This document shows, piece after piece, positions 20,992 to 34,600 of a stretch of 64,000 bases of DNA. Source of the stretch: Enoplolaimus lenunculus (lineage: Eukaryota > Nematoda > Enoplea > Enoplida > Thoracostomopsidae); contig JASANG010003862.1 in the NCBI GenBank assembly GCA_030248215.1, forward strand, positions 248,001 through 312,000. Reading direction: 5' to 3'. The first letter of the stretch is position 1. Each line of letters begins with the position of its first letter. The position numbers and the translations under genes are program-made. The notes below the pieces were generated by a model. It made no database searches. It saw only the letters and a list, made by a program, of their open reading frames with translations, and was not told where the DNA came from.

Positions 20992-23955
20992 TTAATCATA
21001 CACATGAATCTTTTTCAACTTTACCGGCAACTCAACTGCGGAGACTTGAAGCGGCCAACCGCCCCCTAACACGCCAGCTTGTACCGCCACTCCAGTCACC
21101 ACAGCTAGATCTGGATTAACCTCAGTATTGAGCGTTTTCCCACCGAAAAATTGTCGAATAATCCGTCTGACTTTAGGGATTCGGGTCGAACCCCCAACGA
21201 GTACAATTTCATCTACGTCTCTCCTTGTTACCAACCCTGCGTCTTCTAGCGTTGCTCGGATCGGTCGTAGAATTTTCGCAAACAACACATCGTTCCAATC
21301 ATCAAATTCATCTCTAGTAATAGTTCGAACAAACTGAAACGCTGTTGTTGTCTTTGCTGTCCTGCCTTTTGTTGCCTGTGTTGTTCTCTCATTTGTTTCC
21401 GATGTTGTATTTCTTTTTGCTGTGTTTGTTTCCGTTGTTGACACTGAAGCAGTTTCAGCCGCAACAGCTGCACCCGCATTTTGATTGATCGCAAACTTTG
21501 GTGACTTCGTATGTTCTATGAGACTTTCGGAATGCAGTGGCAATGTCAGCGTTGTTGCATCGTGATATGTGAGATTCAGTTTGGCCCGTTCAATTGCCGA
21601 TCTTAGCGCTTGTCTGTCGTCGTGACTGATTGCAGTAACACCAAACGTTTCAACAATTTCTGCCATCAATTTTGATTCCATTCGTTCGTTGAAGTCTTGT
21701 CCACCAAGGCGGTTGTTGCCTCAAAATAATGAGCAGATGTGGCAACACGGCAGCCGGGTACACTTTTGCGAAATTTCCGTACTAAGTAAATTACAGTTTA
21801 CTGCACCGAGAATCAATCACATATTTTGCTTCAATTAGGTAATTACACTAAATTAATATTAACAATAGTTAGTCTTTACATCTGCATGTATTATCAGTTA
21901 GCACTGCTGAATAGATACGTATGTCTATACAAAGTAAACAAACCTTTGTCTCACGAACATATGGATGTGACAGTAAAGATAACCTTTACGTTTACTGCGT
22001 AAATTTACCTGCCATTGCAGTAGTAATAAACATCCCGCCTTGAATTTGCAGCAATGAAACATCTAGCGTGCCGCCGCCTAGATCTACCACAAGCACATAT
22101 TCGACGCCGTCTTTTTTATGAAGTCCATACGCGAGCGCTGCCGCAGTTGGCTCGTTGATTACACGTAGAATTTCTATTCCTGAAAACAACAAAAGTGTAA
22201 ATACCAATTTACAATTAGTCACAATCCCTAAAAGTTAAGATACATATATATCACTAGTTTAGTCAAACGTATACCCACTTTTCTATTAATATTATTGCAT
22301 TTACACCAACTGCATACGCTGATATCTAAGTGACGTGAAGCAAACACACATGCTGCTGAGATAGATACAAAATCAAACTACAATACATTGCCAAATATAT
22401 CATTGATTGCAAATAACAGGACATCGAATCCTAGATAACTATGCACCAAATTTATACAAGAGTTAACCCAGGCCCATGATAGCAATTTGCTTGAATTTGC
22501 ACAGGATTGCAAACTTTTAACAGGAAACAAACTTACAGTAGCTTTTTAGGTAGGCATTAAACGTGTTCATAAATCCATTATAAAGTCAATTCACCTGCCA
22601 ACGCAGCAGCATATTTGGTCGCATTCCGTTGGCAATCATCAAATTCTGCAGGCACCGAAATGACAGCTTTTGTGATTCTAACGTCAAGACTTTGCTCGGC
22701 CATCCGTCGTAAGTAACTGATAATGTAACCACCAATTTGTTCGGGTGTAAATGTTTGATCTTCGTTGTTAATCCGAACAATAAATGTTACGTTTCCAGCG
22801 TTATATTGCAGCTGAAGCAGCAATTATATATGAATGAAATAATGAAACGTCAGATATATTAGTGGATTCAACGCCCCCTTCTACGTGCAAAACTAATGGA
22901 ACGTCGGCAACATTAACATACATTAATTTGAAGTAACAAAGCAGCGCTAGCGGAGGAGAATTGCGTGAAGCAGCGCAACGTATAACAATACACAAGGTAC
23001 ATTATGGACACTAACCGCAGCAAAGAAGTGTTTACTTTAAACGGATACCGAGCTGCTTCGGCATCGAACCCTTCACGTGAAAATCGTTTTCCAATAAACC
23101 GTTTGGCGTCATAAATTGTCCGTTCTGCGTTCGTTTCCGCTTGCTCGACCGCATCATAACCAACCAAAACTGTTTCGTTGTCGCTATAAAAGATGTTCCG
23201 TAATTCACTGAGGCACACACCATTTTCGACAACAAAGTTAAATTAATACATACTTTATTTACCTAGTTGCAGTTAGGTAAATAGATGATAGAAAAGCAAA
23301 ACGCGACTTTCCATACAATACTGTTTAAAGCACTTGTTACCAGCCTCGGTAGTATGACTTCGTCTTAAACAAAAAGGTACACAGTTCGGTTTATTTTCAA
23401 CATCACAGTTGGGCTTCAATTTCAAACAAAACGATGTCAGTTAATTAAAATAGAGTATATATAGGTATTATACTGCAAATGCAAACTAATACTACACTAA
23501 TAATTCACAATGTCAAGATACGAACTGAACTAAGCTTAAGGATGGAAAACCGCTCGAACTCACGTGAAGGCAACAACACTGGGAATCGATGCTTTACCAT
23601 TCAAATCAACTATAATTTCAGCTTCACCAGTCACCGCATGGTAGACACCAATGCTTGAGTAAGTTGTGCCTAAGTCAATTCCAGCAATTCGTGGTACCGG
23701 CGCAGGCAAATATTTCTGAGCAACATAGCCCGCAAGCAGGACGCCAAGTATAGCAGCACCTGAATTACAATTATATTATAAGTAGGAGAATAGACGCAAC
23801 TTACGTTAATTGCAAACAATTTCGTTGAACAATTAGTCTCGTTTTGATAAAAAATCAGCTACCGCAATTACATTAATCGAGCAATTGGTCGAACAATTAT
23901 GATATTCAATCAAAACAGAAAGGTCTTTACCAATCAATGAAACCGAAGCAGACAT
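20992..23955 (-). CDS. HSPA13: HSPA13 (STCH), microsomal Hsp70-like ATPase
   Basis: Six coding exons on the minus strand: 23931-23955, 23564-23759, 23036-23183, 22595-22811, 22009-22179, 20992-21719; total 1485 bases, 494 residues. All introns are GT-AG and phases join exactly. The N-terminus [20 protein letters not shown] is a hydrophobic signal/anchor, as in human HSPA13. Hsp70 ATPase motifs follow: [10 protein letters not shown] (phosphate 1), [33 protein letters not shown] (phosphate 2) and [16 protein letters not shown] (adenosine). The protein ends [14 protein letters not shown]..., matching the human C-terminus, and lacks the peptide-binding domain, as known for this family. The start ATG has an in-frame TAG 21 bases upstream (23974-23976), so it is the first possible start, though its context is weak (T at -3). 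A Thr-rich linker near residues 316-380 is poorly conserved. Identification from remembered human sequence; no search was run. Confidence 0.95.
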
Positions 23956-25632
23956 AAAAGATATGGAATGTAGCTAATTCACTTTTGTCACATGCCGCAG
24001 TGATGTTAGAATTATTTAATTATAAAATATTAACAGTACAGTCAAGTCATATAACACAATGTTTAATTTGTATATATATGGTGCACAAAGGACCTTTTAA
24101 TACCACATTAATACTCAATTTGCTCAACTATACAATTGCGAGTCTTTTCTAGGGGTTTCAAACAGGAGTGCATGGGCAGCAACTAGCCATAAATGGGGCA
24201 CCAAAGTTTGTCTTGGGCTGGTCCAAGTAGGTGGCAGCTTGAAATTCTGGGTTCTAATTTTAAATTTTTAAATCACTGTTCCTAAGCTTTCGCTTTTCTC
24301 AAAGCGAGCTTGGCTCTTAATTCGTTAGGCTTGTATCTGCGCGCGATTTGGAGTCGCGTCGGATAATTTTCCTTAAAAATTCATGTACCTAAAATCTTAG
24401 TTTTTATTTTCAATTAGCAAATAATATTGTGTGGATTTCTGGGTAGCTCAATGCGTTGTGTTTTATGTGGTTATGTTGTTGTTGCCGTCTAAAAAATAAA
24501 ATGCTACAAAAATGATTATAGCGTAGTACGCTAGTAAACAATTATATAATAGCTAGCGCAAGTAGTTGAAGCTGTTCCGCGAAAGTTCAGCTATTAACAG
24601 CAGTGGCGCCGTTAGCCAAAGGTGGCTGGTTTGAATCCAGCAGTGGTCAATTATTTCAACTACTTCGCGATAAAATGGTGTGACGGTAAGGGGACGACCT
24701 TCTCGAAAAAAGTGGATGTCGGGTATCAAATGTGTCGACTATTCCACACTAACAGTAAAGTTACAACGATTGTCCTTAAGTGCACGCAACCTTAACATAG
24801 CTATAAATATACAAATACCGATGAACGATGTCCTTGAACTGTCCTAGTTACGTAATTTATTGCACGAATACGTCGGTACAGTATTTACGCTATTTTAAAT
24901 ATTGACCACAATGCCATGAATAAAATAGAAAACTGAACACTCTCAATATTCAAATTATGGTTCAGCGCTGGAAGACATAGCATTACTTGAATAATATATG
25001 CTTAGCATGTATTGTATTCTATTTAGTAGTTAAGATTAACATCACGCGGGACACATAAAGGAAAATTTGAAATAAAACTAAAATCGCACCGTTTTTATTA
25101 GGCTCCACGCCACTAAGTAAATGACATAGGCTCGGGGCCATAACTCTACTGTGGATACGTTTTGTACAAGCGTGAATTGTAAAGAAACGAACAATAGCAA
25201 GTTTAATTGTTATTTAAGGTTCACCTCCAATTAACAGATGCAATTTTCTACCTTCCATTTGTTTAAGTTAGAAAATTCATAAAAAGTCACAACGCGTTCT
25301 GGGATCTAGGCCTATCGGCAGAAATCAACATAAACTACATGGCTAGGGTCTTACTCACTTTCGTAGCTAGATCGTAGGAAAACAGTTCTCGACAAGGTAA
25401 TTTGGAATTGTAAAAATGAATGGAACGAAAGAATTGTTATATTATTAATCTCATCCTAAAACCATCGATTTGAGTTCGCTAAATTGTTTGCACAGGTAGT
25501 GCGTGCTGCAAATTTGGTTTCATTCCAGGATTTTACAACGGACTTTAGAATGTTAGAATGCAGTTCAAATTAATGTTACTGTGTTAGACCTGGACAGTCT
25601 ATTTTGTACTGTTAGTTTCTGTTTCGGTGGAA
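23956..25632. promoter_or_regulatory. Divergent intergenic region between HSPA13 and ANKS1
   Basis: 1677 bases separate the two start codons, so 5' UTRs and promoters of both genes should lie here. I see no TATA box I would trust at a defined distance and no CpG-rich block. A tRNA-like stretch lies at about 24597-24645. An in-frame TAG at 25585-25587 precedes the ANKS1 start. Confidence 0.45.
24597..24645 (+). repeat. Possible tRNA-derived (SINE-like) fragment
   Basis: CAGTGGCGCCGTTAGCC resembles a weak A box and GGCTGGTTTGAATCC a good B box, about 25 bp apart. A similar tail (GTGTGACGGTAAGGG at about 24680) recurs as GTGTGATGGTAAGGG near 33430. No cloverleaf can be folded convincingly, so this is not a tRNA gene. 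Confidence 0.3.
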
Positions 25633-28600
25633 ATGGTAAAAGAGTCAGAACTAATTGAAGCTTGCAAAACTGGAAATGTCAGTGTTGTTGAACGATTTGT
25701 GGCTGGCAGGGCCAAACGATCGATTAATTTGCCTGGGTACGTTTTACATTTCAGCACTACCGTTACATAAGTCCATATGAAAATAGTAAAGAAGCATCAG
25801 GACTCAAAACCTTTTTGTGTTGAATATTAGTGAGGTCTTATATTCACCTCTTTTTTATCATTTATTTTAATCAGTTTCGTACGTACTTGTCATGGTGCAA
25901 CCGGAATTCTGGTTCCAATGCGCGTGTGAATGGGGCTTTAGATTATTGTTTGTCTGTACAACGGTAATCATTTGCTAAAACACTTTTCTAATACTATTTT
26001 AGGTTGAAACGAGGAAGTGTACAAACGCGTCGAGATGGCAATGGCTATACGCCTCTTCATCACGCTGCACTTAATGGACATTTGTGAGTTTTTCACTTGA
26101 AGTATAGTCGGGCCTGAAAAACCAACTCGAGTTTCGGAAAAAAACTCTTGCTTTCATAACTTGCTCTAGAGTGGAACAATAAAAATTGATCTGTGGGAAA
26201 ATATCGAAATCTTGATGAGTTACCATAGTACATGCGATGTTGAAAAATGTGTTTTCGTGCAGGTATTCCCAGGACGGTCTGGGTTCAGTTGTCGATTTTC
26301 GAGCATGAGTGGGAATAGTACCCACGTTAGCGACCAAACTGTAAACTCGTATTCCAATCTATTCTGTTGTTTTTGCGATAAAAGAACCGTTTTAAAGGCC
26401 CTATCGCATCACCTGACATAATACTACCAGATTTTTTAACTACATGTTTCCGATGAGCACACCTTCCGGAAGAGAAAAAATCCTTTTTCGGTATTTGAGA
26501 ATCACTGTTTTGTTCCAAAAGCAAGAAATTCATGTAATAAATTTGAGAGTTGTGTTTTACGGTTCAATTGGAGCCGGTGCCCAAACAGAAAAATAAAATG
26601 AAAATTAGTGCAATTGTTATCAAACACATTGCAAATGACAATAATTGGGCTATGCAATAAGTTGGTTTGTGTTTTAATGCTGTTGTGCTGCAAGATTACA
26701 GGGATCATTAAGCTTGTTTCAGTAATTCATTTCTGTGAATACGTACTCTTCAATGAGGCATGCATAAATGGAAATGCGTATAGTGGTAGGAACAAAATAA
26801 CCTATTTCCTTAATAAGAAACTTGTTATTGTTGACGCTAATAGTGCCTGTGACGTGCGCTGAATCCAAATTGTTTTGACTTGACTTTAAAAGTTAATAAC
26901 AGGATGTAGCCGATATCCGCGCCCAGACAACAAAACTTAGTATTACAGAACTCAATATAACGTACTAATTGAATTTTCTGCTAATCTGCGATGAACACAG
27001 CACCAGCGTTATAATTTTAAATTATCAAAAATTTGTTTCACTTTGTCTTTTGTTCTGATTTTGTGTGTGCTGAAGTTGAATTTGATATGGGTAACTTAAC
27101 ATATATTTATCTTGATGGTGTTATAGGTAGTCAAAAGACATTACATATGTTTGGAAGTAGAAACGATGATAGTTTGTGTTGATGTGAGCTATGATTTTTG
27201 ATTTTACACATATTTTCAGGAGTATTGTGTCTTTATTATTGTCGTTTGATGCTGAAAATATTTTGCTCAAAGACTCCAAAGGATGTCTGCCGTTGCATTT
27301 AGCGTGTTGGGCTGGACACAAAGATGTCGTGAAAGCGTTGTTGGTTCATGATCATAGTCGAAAAACTATTAATTATCAGGTCTACTGCTACTGCTAGGTT
27401 GTGGCTGCAATTATTAGTGTTCTCTTACACCGTTCTAATAGGTCATATGCATTTCGGTATTTGTAGACGTTGTGTCAACGGCTGTCAGGTATGGGGAAGT
27501 ATACATATTGAAATGATAATTATCTGGCAGCTGGAAATTATGCGACGGGCCGTTCTTAAGTGTAACTGATCATTGACTTATTGGAAATACCGACAAAGAT
27601 TAAAGTTTATGCCTAGTATTTTATTTGATATAACCCTAAATATAACTGCTCTACGATGGAAGCATTATTTCTTGACATAATTAAGTTTGTTTCAGAATTC
27701 AAGTGCAGAAACTCCGCTTCATATTGCCTGTCGTTATGGTCATTGCCAGATTGTTAACTTGCTTCTTCAGGTATGTATATGCATGTGTTGTATGGTGAGG
27801 CTACTGCTGTATGCAGATAGCTTTAATGGTCCGTGCTGGCTTACTATAAGAGCTTGTCCGTTGAACGCTACTTTGGCTGCCAACAATTCTCAAAAACGTC
27901 GCATGAACAAATTGGCAATCATTTTTTGGTTCTGTAAAGTTTAACTACAATTAATTATTGATAAGTTAACTCATCGAAAACAATATAATGTAGATAAATG
28001 ATGCAGAATTTTAACGCAACAAGCAGGACTGAAATTAAAATTTCAAAATTCTGATTGATTGTGCAATCCGAATCGGATGTCGTTTTGAATCGAAATTCTA
28101 ACCGGTATTGGAATTCAAGCTGCATATATATAATATATGTATTGTATACAAATAGACATAAAAACATACATACATATATATACATATGCATATACAAACA
28201 TACAAATGAATCTATACACATATACAGATCTATAGATAGACATAAGCACATACACATACGCATATACATACGGATATACACATATACAACATCTACCTTC
28301 CATGGTTTATTTTCGGCGATTGCCAAGGTTTACATACTATATATACTATTAAAATCTATTTAATTTTTTATCGTCATTTTTTAGTAAAATATATTAATTT
28401 CAGCCGACTATATTTTAATACCGGAATTTTTAATTCCGGTGAAAATTTAACTTAACTACGCTACATACATATATACATAAGCATATTCACATATACAAAT
28501 GAATATATAAACATATACATGCACATATACGGATTTATACATATATCAGGTTCAATTGGAATTCGTGTTCCGGTCAGAATTCCTGTTCCTGCATTCAAAG

Positions 28601-31600
28601 GTTCAGGAACCGGAATTTGTTACGGTTTTGTGGATAATTACTCATAATCATTGAATATTGGCGAAACTAACGTTTCTGCAATTAGTTCAATTTTGTAAAC
28701 AAACTGTTGCTGATGTGTTTTCGCAAAACTAGATGAGGAAATAACTAACTGAAAATTCGCTTGAGCCATGTTTTGGCTAGTTTCTAAACGTCCAATAGTG
28801 ATTTTCGGTGCTGAAAATAGTTTCAAATTCTGGTTTCTGCAAAGAGATTAAATTTCTGTTCCTGTTCTTGTTCCAGCAAAATTTAGTTCGTGTTGCAACC
28901 CTGGCGACATATATACATATGCACATATACACATACGAATGCATATACTTGTATACTTATATATATGTATATATATATGTACGTATATTATATACGTGTA
29001 CATATATAGGATACACATATTAAGAAGGCCTAAGGCCGATCATTAGTTACGGCCAGAAAAAATTTTATAATTCAGCATGATATAAAAACATTTTTTATAC
29101 ATCTTGTTCGATACTGTCATAAGCTCGGTCCTACGGCGGACCTTGTGTATGAAAATTAGTTTAGCGTTCGAATGCTTCGTCGTTTGAGTTTGAAATACAT
29201 TATAAGTATACTTAAGATAACGCTATACTTTTGTTGACGTCCGTCACTGTACGACAATTTATCGCAAAGCACGGTCTAAAACAAAGCTTAAGTATAAGCC
29301 CAAGCAGAAAATTAGTCTAAAATTTAAGCCTACTCTATTGCGGTTTGGTGAGAGAGCAGGCAGCAGCAGACCCAGAGGGGGTGGGCGGGCGTACATCCCC
29401 GTCAGAAAATTTTTTTGTGGTAAAATGATAAGGTCCCCACCTTACAACAAATCAAAAAACCAGCCCGCCCCCGTCAGAATTTCTGTCCGCCGCTGAAATC
29501 GGGGCACTACTAAAAGTAACATGGGCTGATGTATGTACGATTTAGCGTAGGTAAATGTGATTCTTTAGTTTTGGAACGTAAAGCGACTCATGTATATATA
29601 GTTCGAGGCAAGGGTGACATTCGATAGAATGTCTGTTGCAGTGGTTTAAATCAGACGGAGACGAACCAAATCAATTCCATTTCAGGTGGCAACGCAAACA
29701 ATTATTATCAGTAGCAATCTTCTAAACCGAATACGTAGCATTTTTGAGGCAGTTGTATCATCAATAACTATTGTTAGAATTGTATATTTTGCGCTCATGT
29801 CAGGGTACTTCCATTAGAGCAGCAAGTTAAAACAAGTGTTTAAAACGAAAAATTGAAGTTCGAAAACCCAAAAATGCAAAATCGAGTTTGGGATATGCGA
29901 AATAGAAAATTTAATTTCGGATTTCCGCATATATCCAAATATCTATCTACAAGAATTGCCGGACATCCGGATATGAAAAAATATCTGATGCCCATTAATA
30001 GGTATATATTTGATAAGTGTTATTTTCTATTATTTTAGCATAACGCTGATGCTCTCGTATACAACGAAGTTGGTGAAATGCCGTTAGATTTAGCAGCTCG
30101 ATTTGGCAGAACTGATGTTGTACATTTACTCGTAACAACACGACCTGCCCTAGTCCTTGGTCCGTTAAGTTTCGGCGCCGCCTTGCCTTCTGCATCAATT
30201 AACATGCTGTGCTCGGGCAGCAGCCAACCAAATTGTACGGCTACTGATAATAGCACCACAACGGCAATGACTAAACGTGGTATTTTGCTTGATCCATCTG
30301 AATTTGGTACGCTACCTCAGTTTTCCCCATTGCACCTGGCTGCAAGACATGGTAAAGTCGATGTGTGTCGTGTGTTGCTCAAAGCAGGATATGATATTAA
30401 TTATTTGGTTAGTGTTTGGCGATTATTTAAGGGTTCAGTGTTATAGTGTAAGGGTTGAACGGTGGCGCTACATTTTTTTGTGATTCTTTTAATGTCGTTC
30501 GGCGTTTCTCGGCAGGCACAGCGCGGCATTGTACGCGAAATAAGCCATTGATGGTGGATTTCACTTCAGTCGATGATGAAAATCTAAAATACAACAAATA
30601 AAATAAATACCTATGTTCGATTAAGGTTATTTCACAAATAATAGAGCAAAAAAATAAGATTAAAATGAAATTTTTGGTGAAATGCATTTTTCACTTTCCG
30701 GTTCTGGTTCCGGTAAAATTTTCAAATATCAAAATCCCCACACGACATGAGAGCCCTCGGAATCTAGTGTTAAGCTCTTATAGTGAAGTGGTGTTGATAA
30801 AAGTCTCTCAGCTGCGCGTTCTTTTCTCTGAAAAACAGTTGGAAGTTTTGGTTGCATTTTCTGGTTGATTTTTACTGGGTTTTTGATAAAAAGTTGGTGA
30901 AAATCCCCTATTTCTCCCTAAAATACAAACCATGTGGCTACTGTAGTGACACGAATAAGAGGGGGACTGATATTTATTTGGCCTCTCCAGAGGGTACCCC
31001 CCTTGTTATTCGGTTACGGACTGTTATTTATTTTTAACCCACGCTCCGCCGCCCTTCGTTACTGATATATATCCGGTATAGCAATTATCCGTTGAATTAA
31101 ACGTTTATTTGTCTTGTGTCAATAGCTTGAGTGATAATACAAAAATATACTTAGGCATTCACTTTCAAAATCTAAATAAGCTTTGAAGTTTCGAACTCAA
31201 ATTATTTGGTCCTGGAGTCAATTATGTGCTACAATTAGGGTTAATTGACATTTCTGGGTTCTAATTACGATTTAAGGACTCTATCCGCTTGCGGACTCCT
31301 ATTAGGGATACGGACTACTATTGATTAGGACTCAAAATGGGGACCCCCTCTTATTCGGGTCAATACAGTATATAGTTTGTCATTATCATGTTGTATATAT
31401 AAATATTATGTGAATATAGGGTTTTGCCTGTTTCATCTGGCCGGACATAGAAGTTATTAGAATTACTTATTTCAGACAGAGCAAGGGACTGCGTTACACG
31501 AAGCTGCATTGTTTGGTAGAGTTGATGTTGTTTCGCTTTTGCTTCAAATGGGTAAGGCTTTTGAAGTTAAGTTACGTATTGCGTGAGTGGAACTGTGTGC

Positions 31601-34600
31601 TTGAGTTATATCAATAAGGTTCTGAGAATTCTATTATAACAACAGCACGAAATAAAATAATAAAAATAACTATATGAATAAAAATAAATTGCTTCTTTGC
31701 TACTGTTATGTTTGTCAAATTGCCTATATAATTAGCGACAATTTGCGGTAACTTACCTTGATGTCGACGTAAAGTATTAGTTGTGTATGGGATTGTGTGT
31801 TCAAGTTATTTTATTAATATTGCGTGAATCACTTTCTAACTATTCAGCGATTATTCAGCTTGAAAATTTTGATGGTAATCACAATTTATTGTGCAGCATG
31901 TTTTGGCTTTAACACAGTGGCAACTTTGGTCAGGGTCAGGATAAGAACAAGTATAATTTACAGCATTGTTATAACAGCGCCTTTAGATAACGGTTTAATT
32001 GTTGTGTTGTACCTTACTAGTGCTTCATAGTCTATTTAGCACAACCAAGCCCTGACAAATTTGGGATGATAATGTATTTTTACTAAAGCACGGGGTGCCC
32101 TACGTTGTAAGAAACCATAGAAAATCGTTTTCGAATTTCGCGCTGGCACGCGCAGCGCAACACGATCAGTAATTTATTTTTAATTTATCGGTAAACGTAG
32201 ATAATAAATCAATCATTCATGTTATCCTCATTAAGCACTTATCGTAAAATACAATATCCTGTCTGAGAAAAGGCGCGTTTGTCGGTTTATTTTGTTTAAA
32301 ATTGTTTTTTTCGGGTCTTTTAAAACGTTTGTTTTGTGTTTTAGAGCCCCGGCAGCTGTACAGCCTGCCCATAATTATTGATGTAACTGTTTAAAAGGAA
32401 TGACTTGGTGGGTTTTGTGTTTCTTGCTGTTTTACTCATTTTACCTTTAAGTGGTTGACGGGTTCGCTCACTGCTTCTTAAGTCTTTAGTTTTTTCTCTG
32501 CGTCTCTTGCTTCTTTCTTTCTTTCGGTTTAGTGATTGATAATCGGACATTGATAAGGGTAATAACCCTTGTTACGTAAGATGCTGTACTCATCTTTCAC
32601 CCACACACATCAACGGACTTGGAATTGGCTTATTTGGGTTTGATGTACGAGAATTTTTGACTCCTAGCAGACGGCAGAAGAGTTCCGAAAGTTGTGTATT
32701 TTAAATATAATTTGCCCTGTTTTCGGAGGTGCTTCCTTTAAAAGTTCGTTTGCATCCTTAGAGAGCGCGTAAATTAGCAATTTATGGTTAGCTTGAGCTT
32801 GTATGCTGAAATCATTGTAGAGAACTAAGCGTTGAAAAATTTTGTAGACTTTGGAAACTTGCTGAAAGTTTATTCGCAAACCTGTTGTCATATGATTTGT
32901 ATTATGTAAATTTTCAATATTGTTGCTGTGAGATCCCATTAGCAAGCTTGCGGTCTACCTTAAATTTTAAAGCGGAATATGGGTAAATAGGGCCGTTCGA
33001 AGCCCTCTGGCCGTTAGACCTCTTCCCTTAGTGGCACGTTTTTGACGTGGAATCAGTGAAATGCAGATATTTTTAACGAGTGTATATGATTGTGTTTCAC
33101 TGTCGGTAGATCCAAGGGTCACAAAAACCGAGGTTAAAAATAGAATATTGTGCTAAAATCTATTACTAAAATTGTGTTTGGCTTCTCGCTTGCTTCCCCT
33201 ACTGCTATATATATCGCGCGGCCCCCATCATAAAATTCTGAATCCGCAACTGGCGTGTTTTTGTGTATCACATCGCGCAAAAGTTTTTGTTGTGACCTTA
33301 AAATATTTCTGGTTTGGGAAAAAATTATGGAATTTGGGAGCTCGCGTGTTTGGTTGTTGGTTCCAATTTGGCTGGTAAATATGTGAAAATTTGAAATTTG
33401 TAAAATGATTGATAGCGACCGAGGCCAGTGTGATGGTAAGGGAAAGGGTTGCTCCTTTATTACTGGAGTTCGATATTTTTATAAGAACTGAGTTGTCTGG
33501 AAAAGATGCAGATTTTAGTCTTTGGTTTGGGGGTTGGATTTTTCTAGTATACGTTTAAGTTCGTTAACAAATAACGCGATAAAGTGTATCATTTTAGTTA
33601 TATCCTGCCGTTTATGTTAATCTTGGGCTGGGAAGAAATAATGCCCATGTCTTATGCCAGGGTTAAAAAAGCAAATTAATTATTAATTGGGAGTATTTTA
33701 GCTGGTTAAACAAAAAGTTTCAAATTCTATTTTGATTGATTGCGAAAAGTTTTTCGTATACCAAACAATAGGCCATTGCCCAAATTTTTTACCAGATCTA
33801 AGCTTGACCTAAATGTTTGGAAACTTGTATATTGGCCCGAATTTTATTTAATTGCTACTTTGATATCGTAAAGGAGGAACATAATATTTACGTATATTAA
33901 TGTTTTAGTGACCAGAATTATATATGCCGTAGGCAATTTGCTACTCAGACCATTTACTAATTGGCCCGGGCTAAACTGCTATTGAACTTAGACCAATCAG
34001 ATTTTACTTTGAGAGACACAATACCGTTAACCGATCAGCGTTGGTCTTAGATCACTGTTGTTTTCGGACATCTCACAATCGCTATTTGGCCTAGGCCAAA
34101 CTGCTATTTGCTTCGAATAGCACATTGGTCTAGGAAAATTGGTAATTGGCCTGAATAGCAGATTGGCCTACGGTATATACATAGTTTAATTGATTAAGTT
34201 TGCTAGTTTGTGAAATATTTACGTTTTTAATAAAATAAATTTAGTGATGAAGTCATCCACAGGCCCGTAGCCAGCTCACCTTGCTAGGGGAGAAACTAAA
34301 AAATTTTCAATAGGGTATACAAATGGTTTTCGTTGACCTACAAGGAAGGATGAAAATTTCCTGGGGGGTGGCAAAAGTTTTTCAGGGGGCCCAGTCCCCG
34401 TTGGCTACGGACACGGGCATCCATTGTTAAATTGAAAGTTTGAAATTTTAACATTTTTTAATACTTTTGCGTCGTCAGCATTTATTTTCGTGTAACGTCA
34501 TTGCTGCTGTGCTTTGTTTTGTTTGTTTCATGAATTAATATACAACATAAAGTTTGCAGTGCTTATGTTAGGTGTGAAAAATGTGTAATATGTAATGGGC

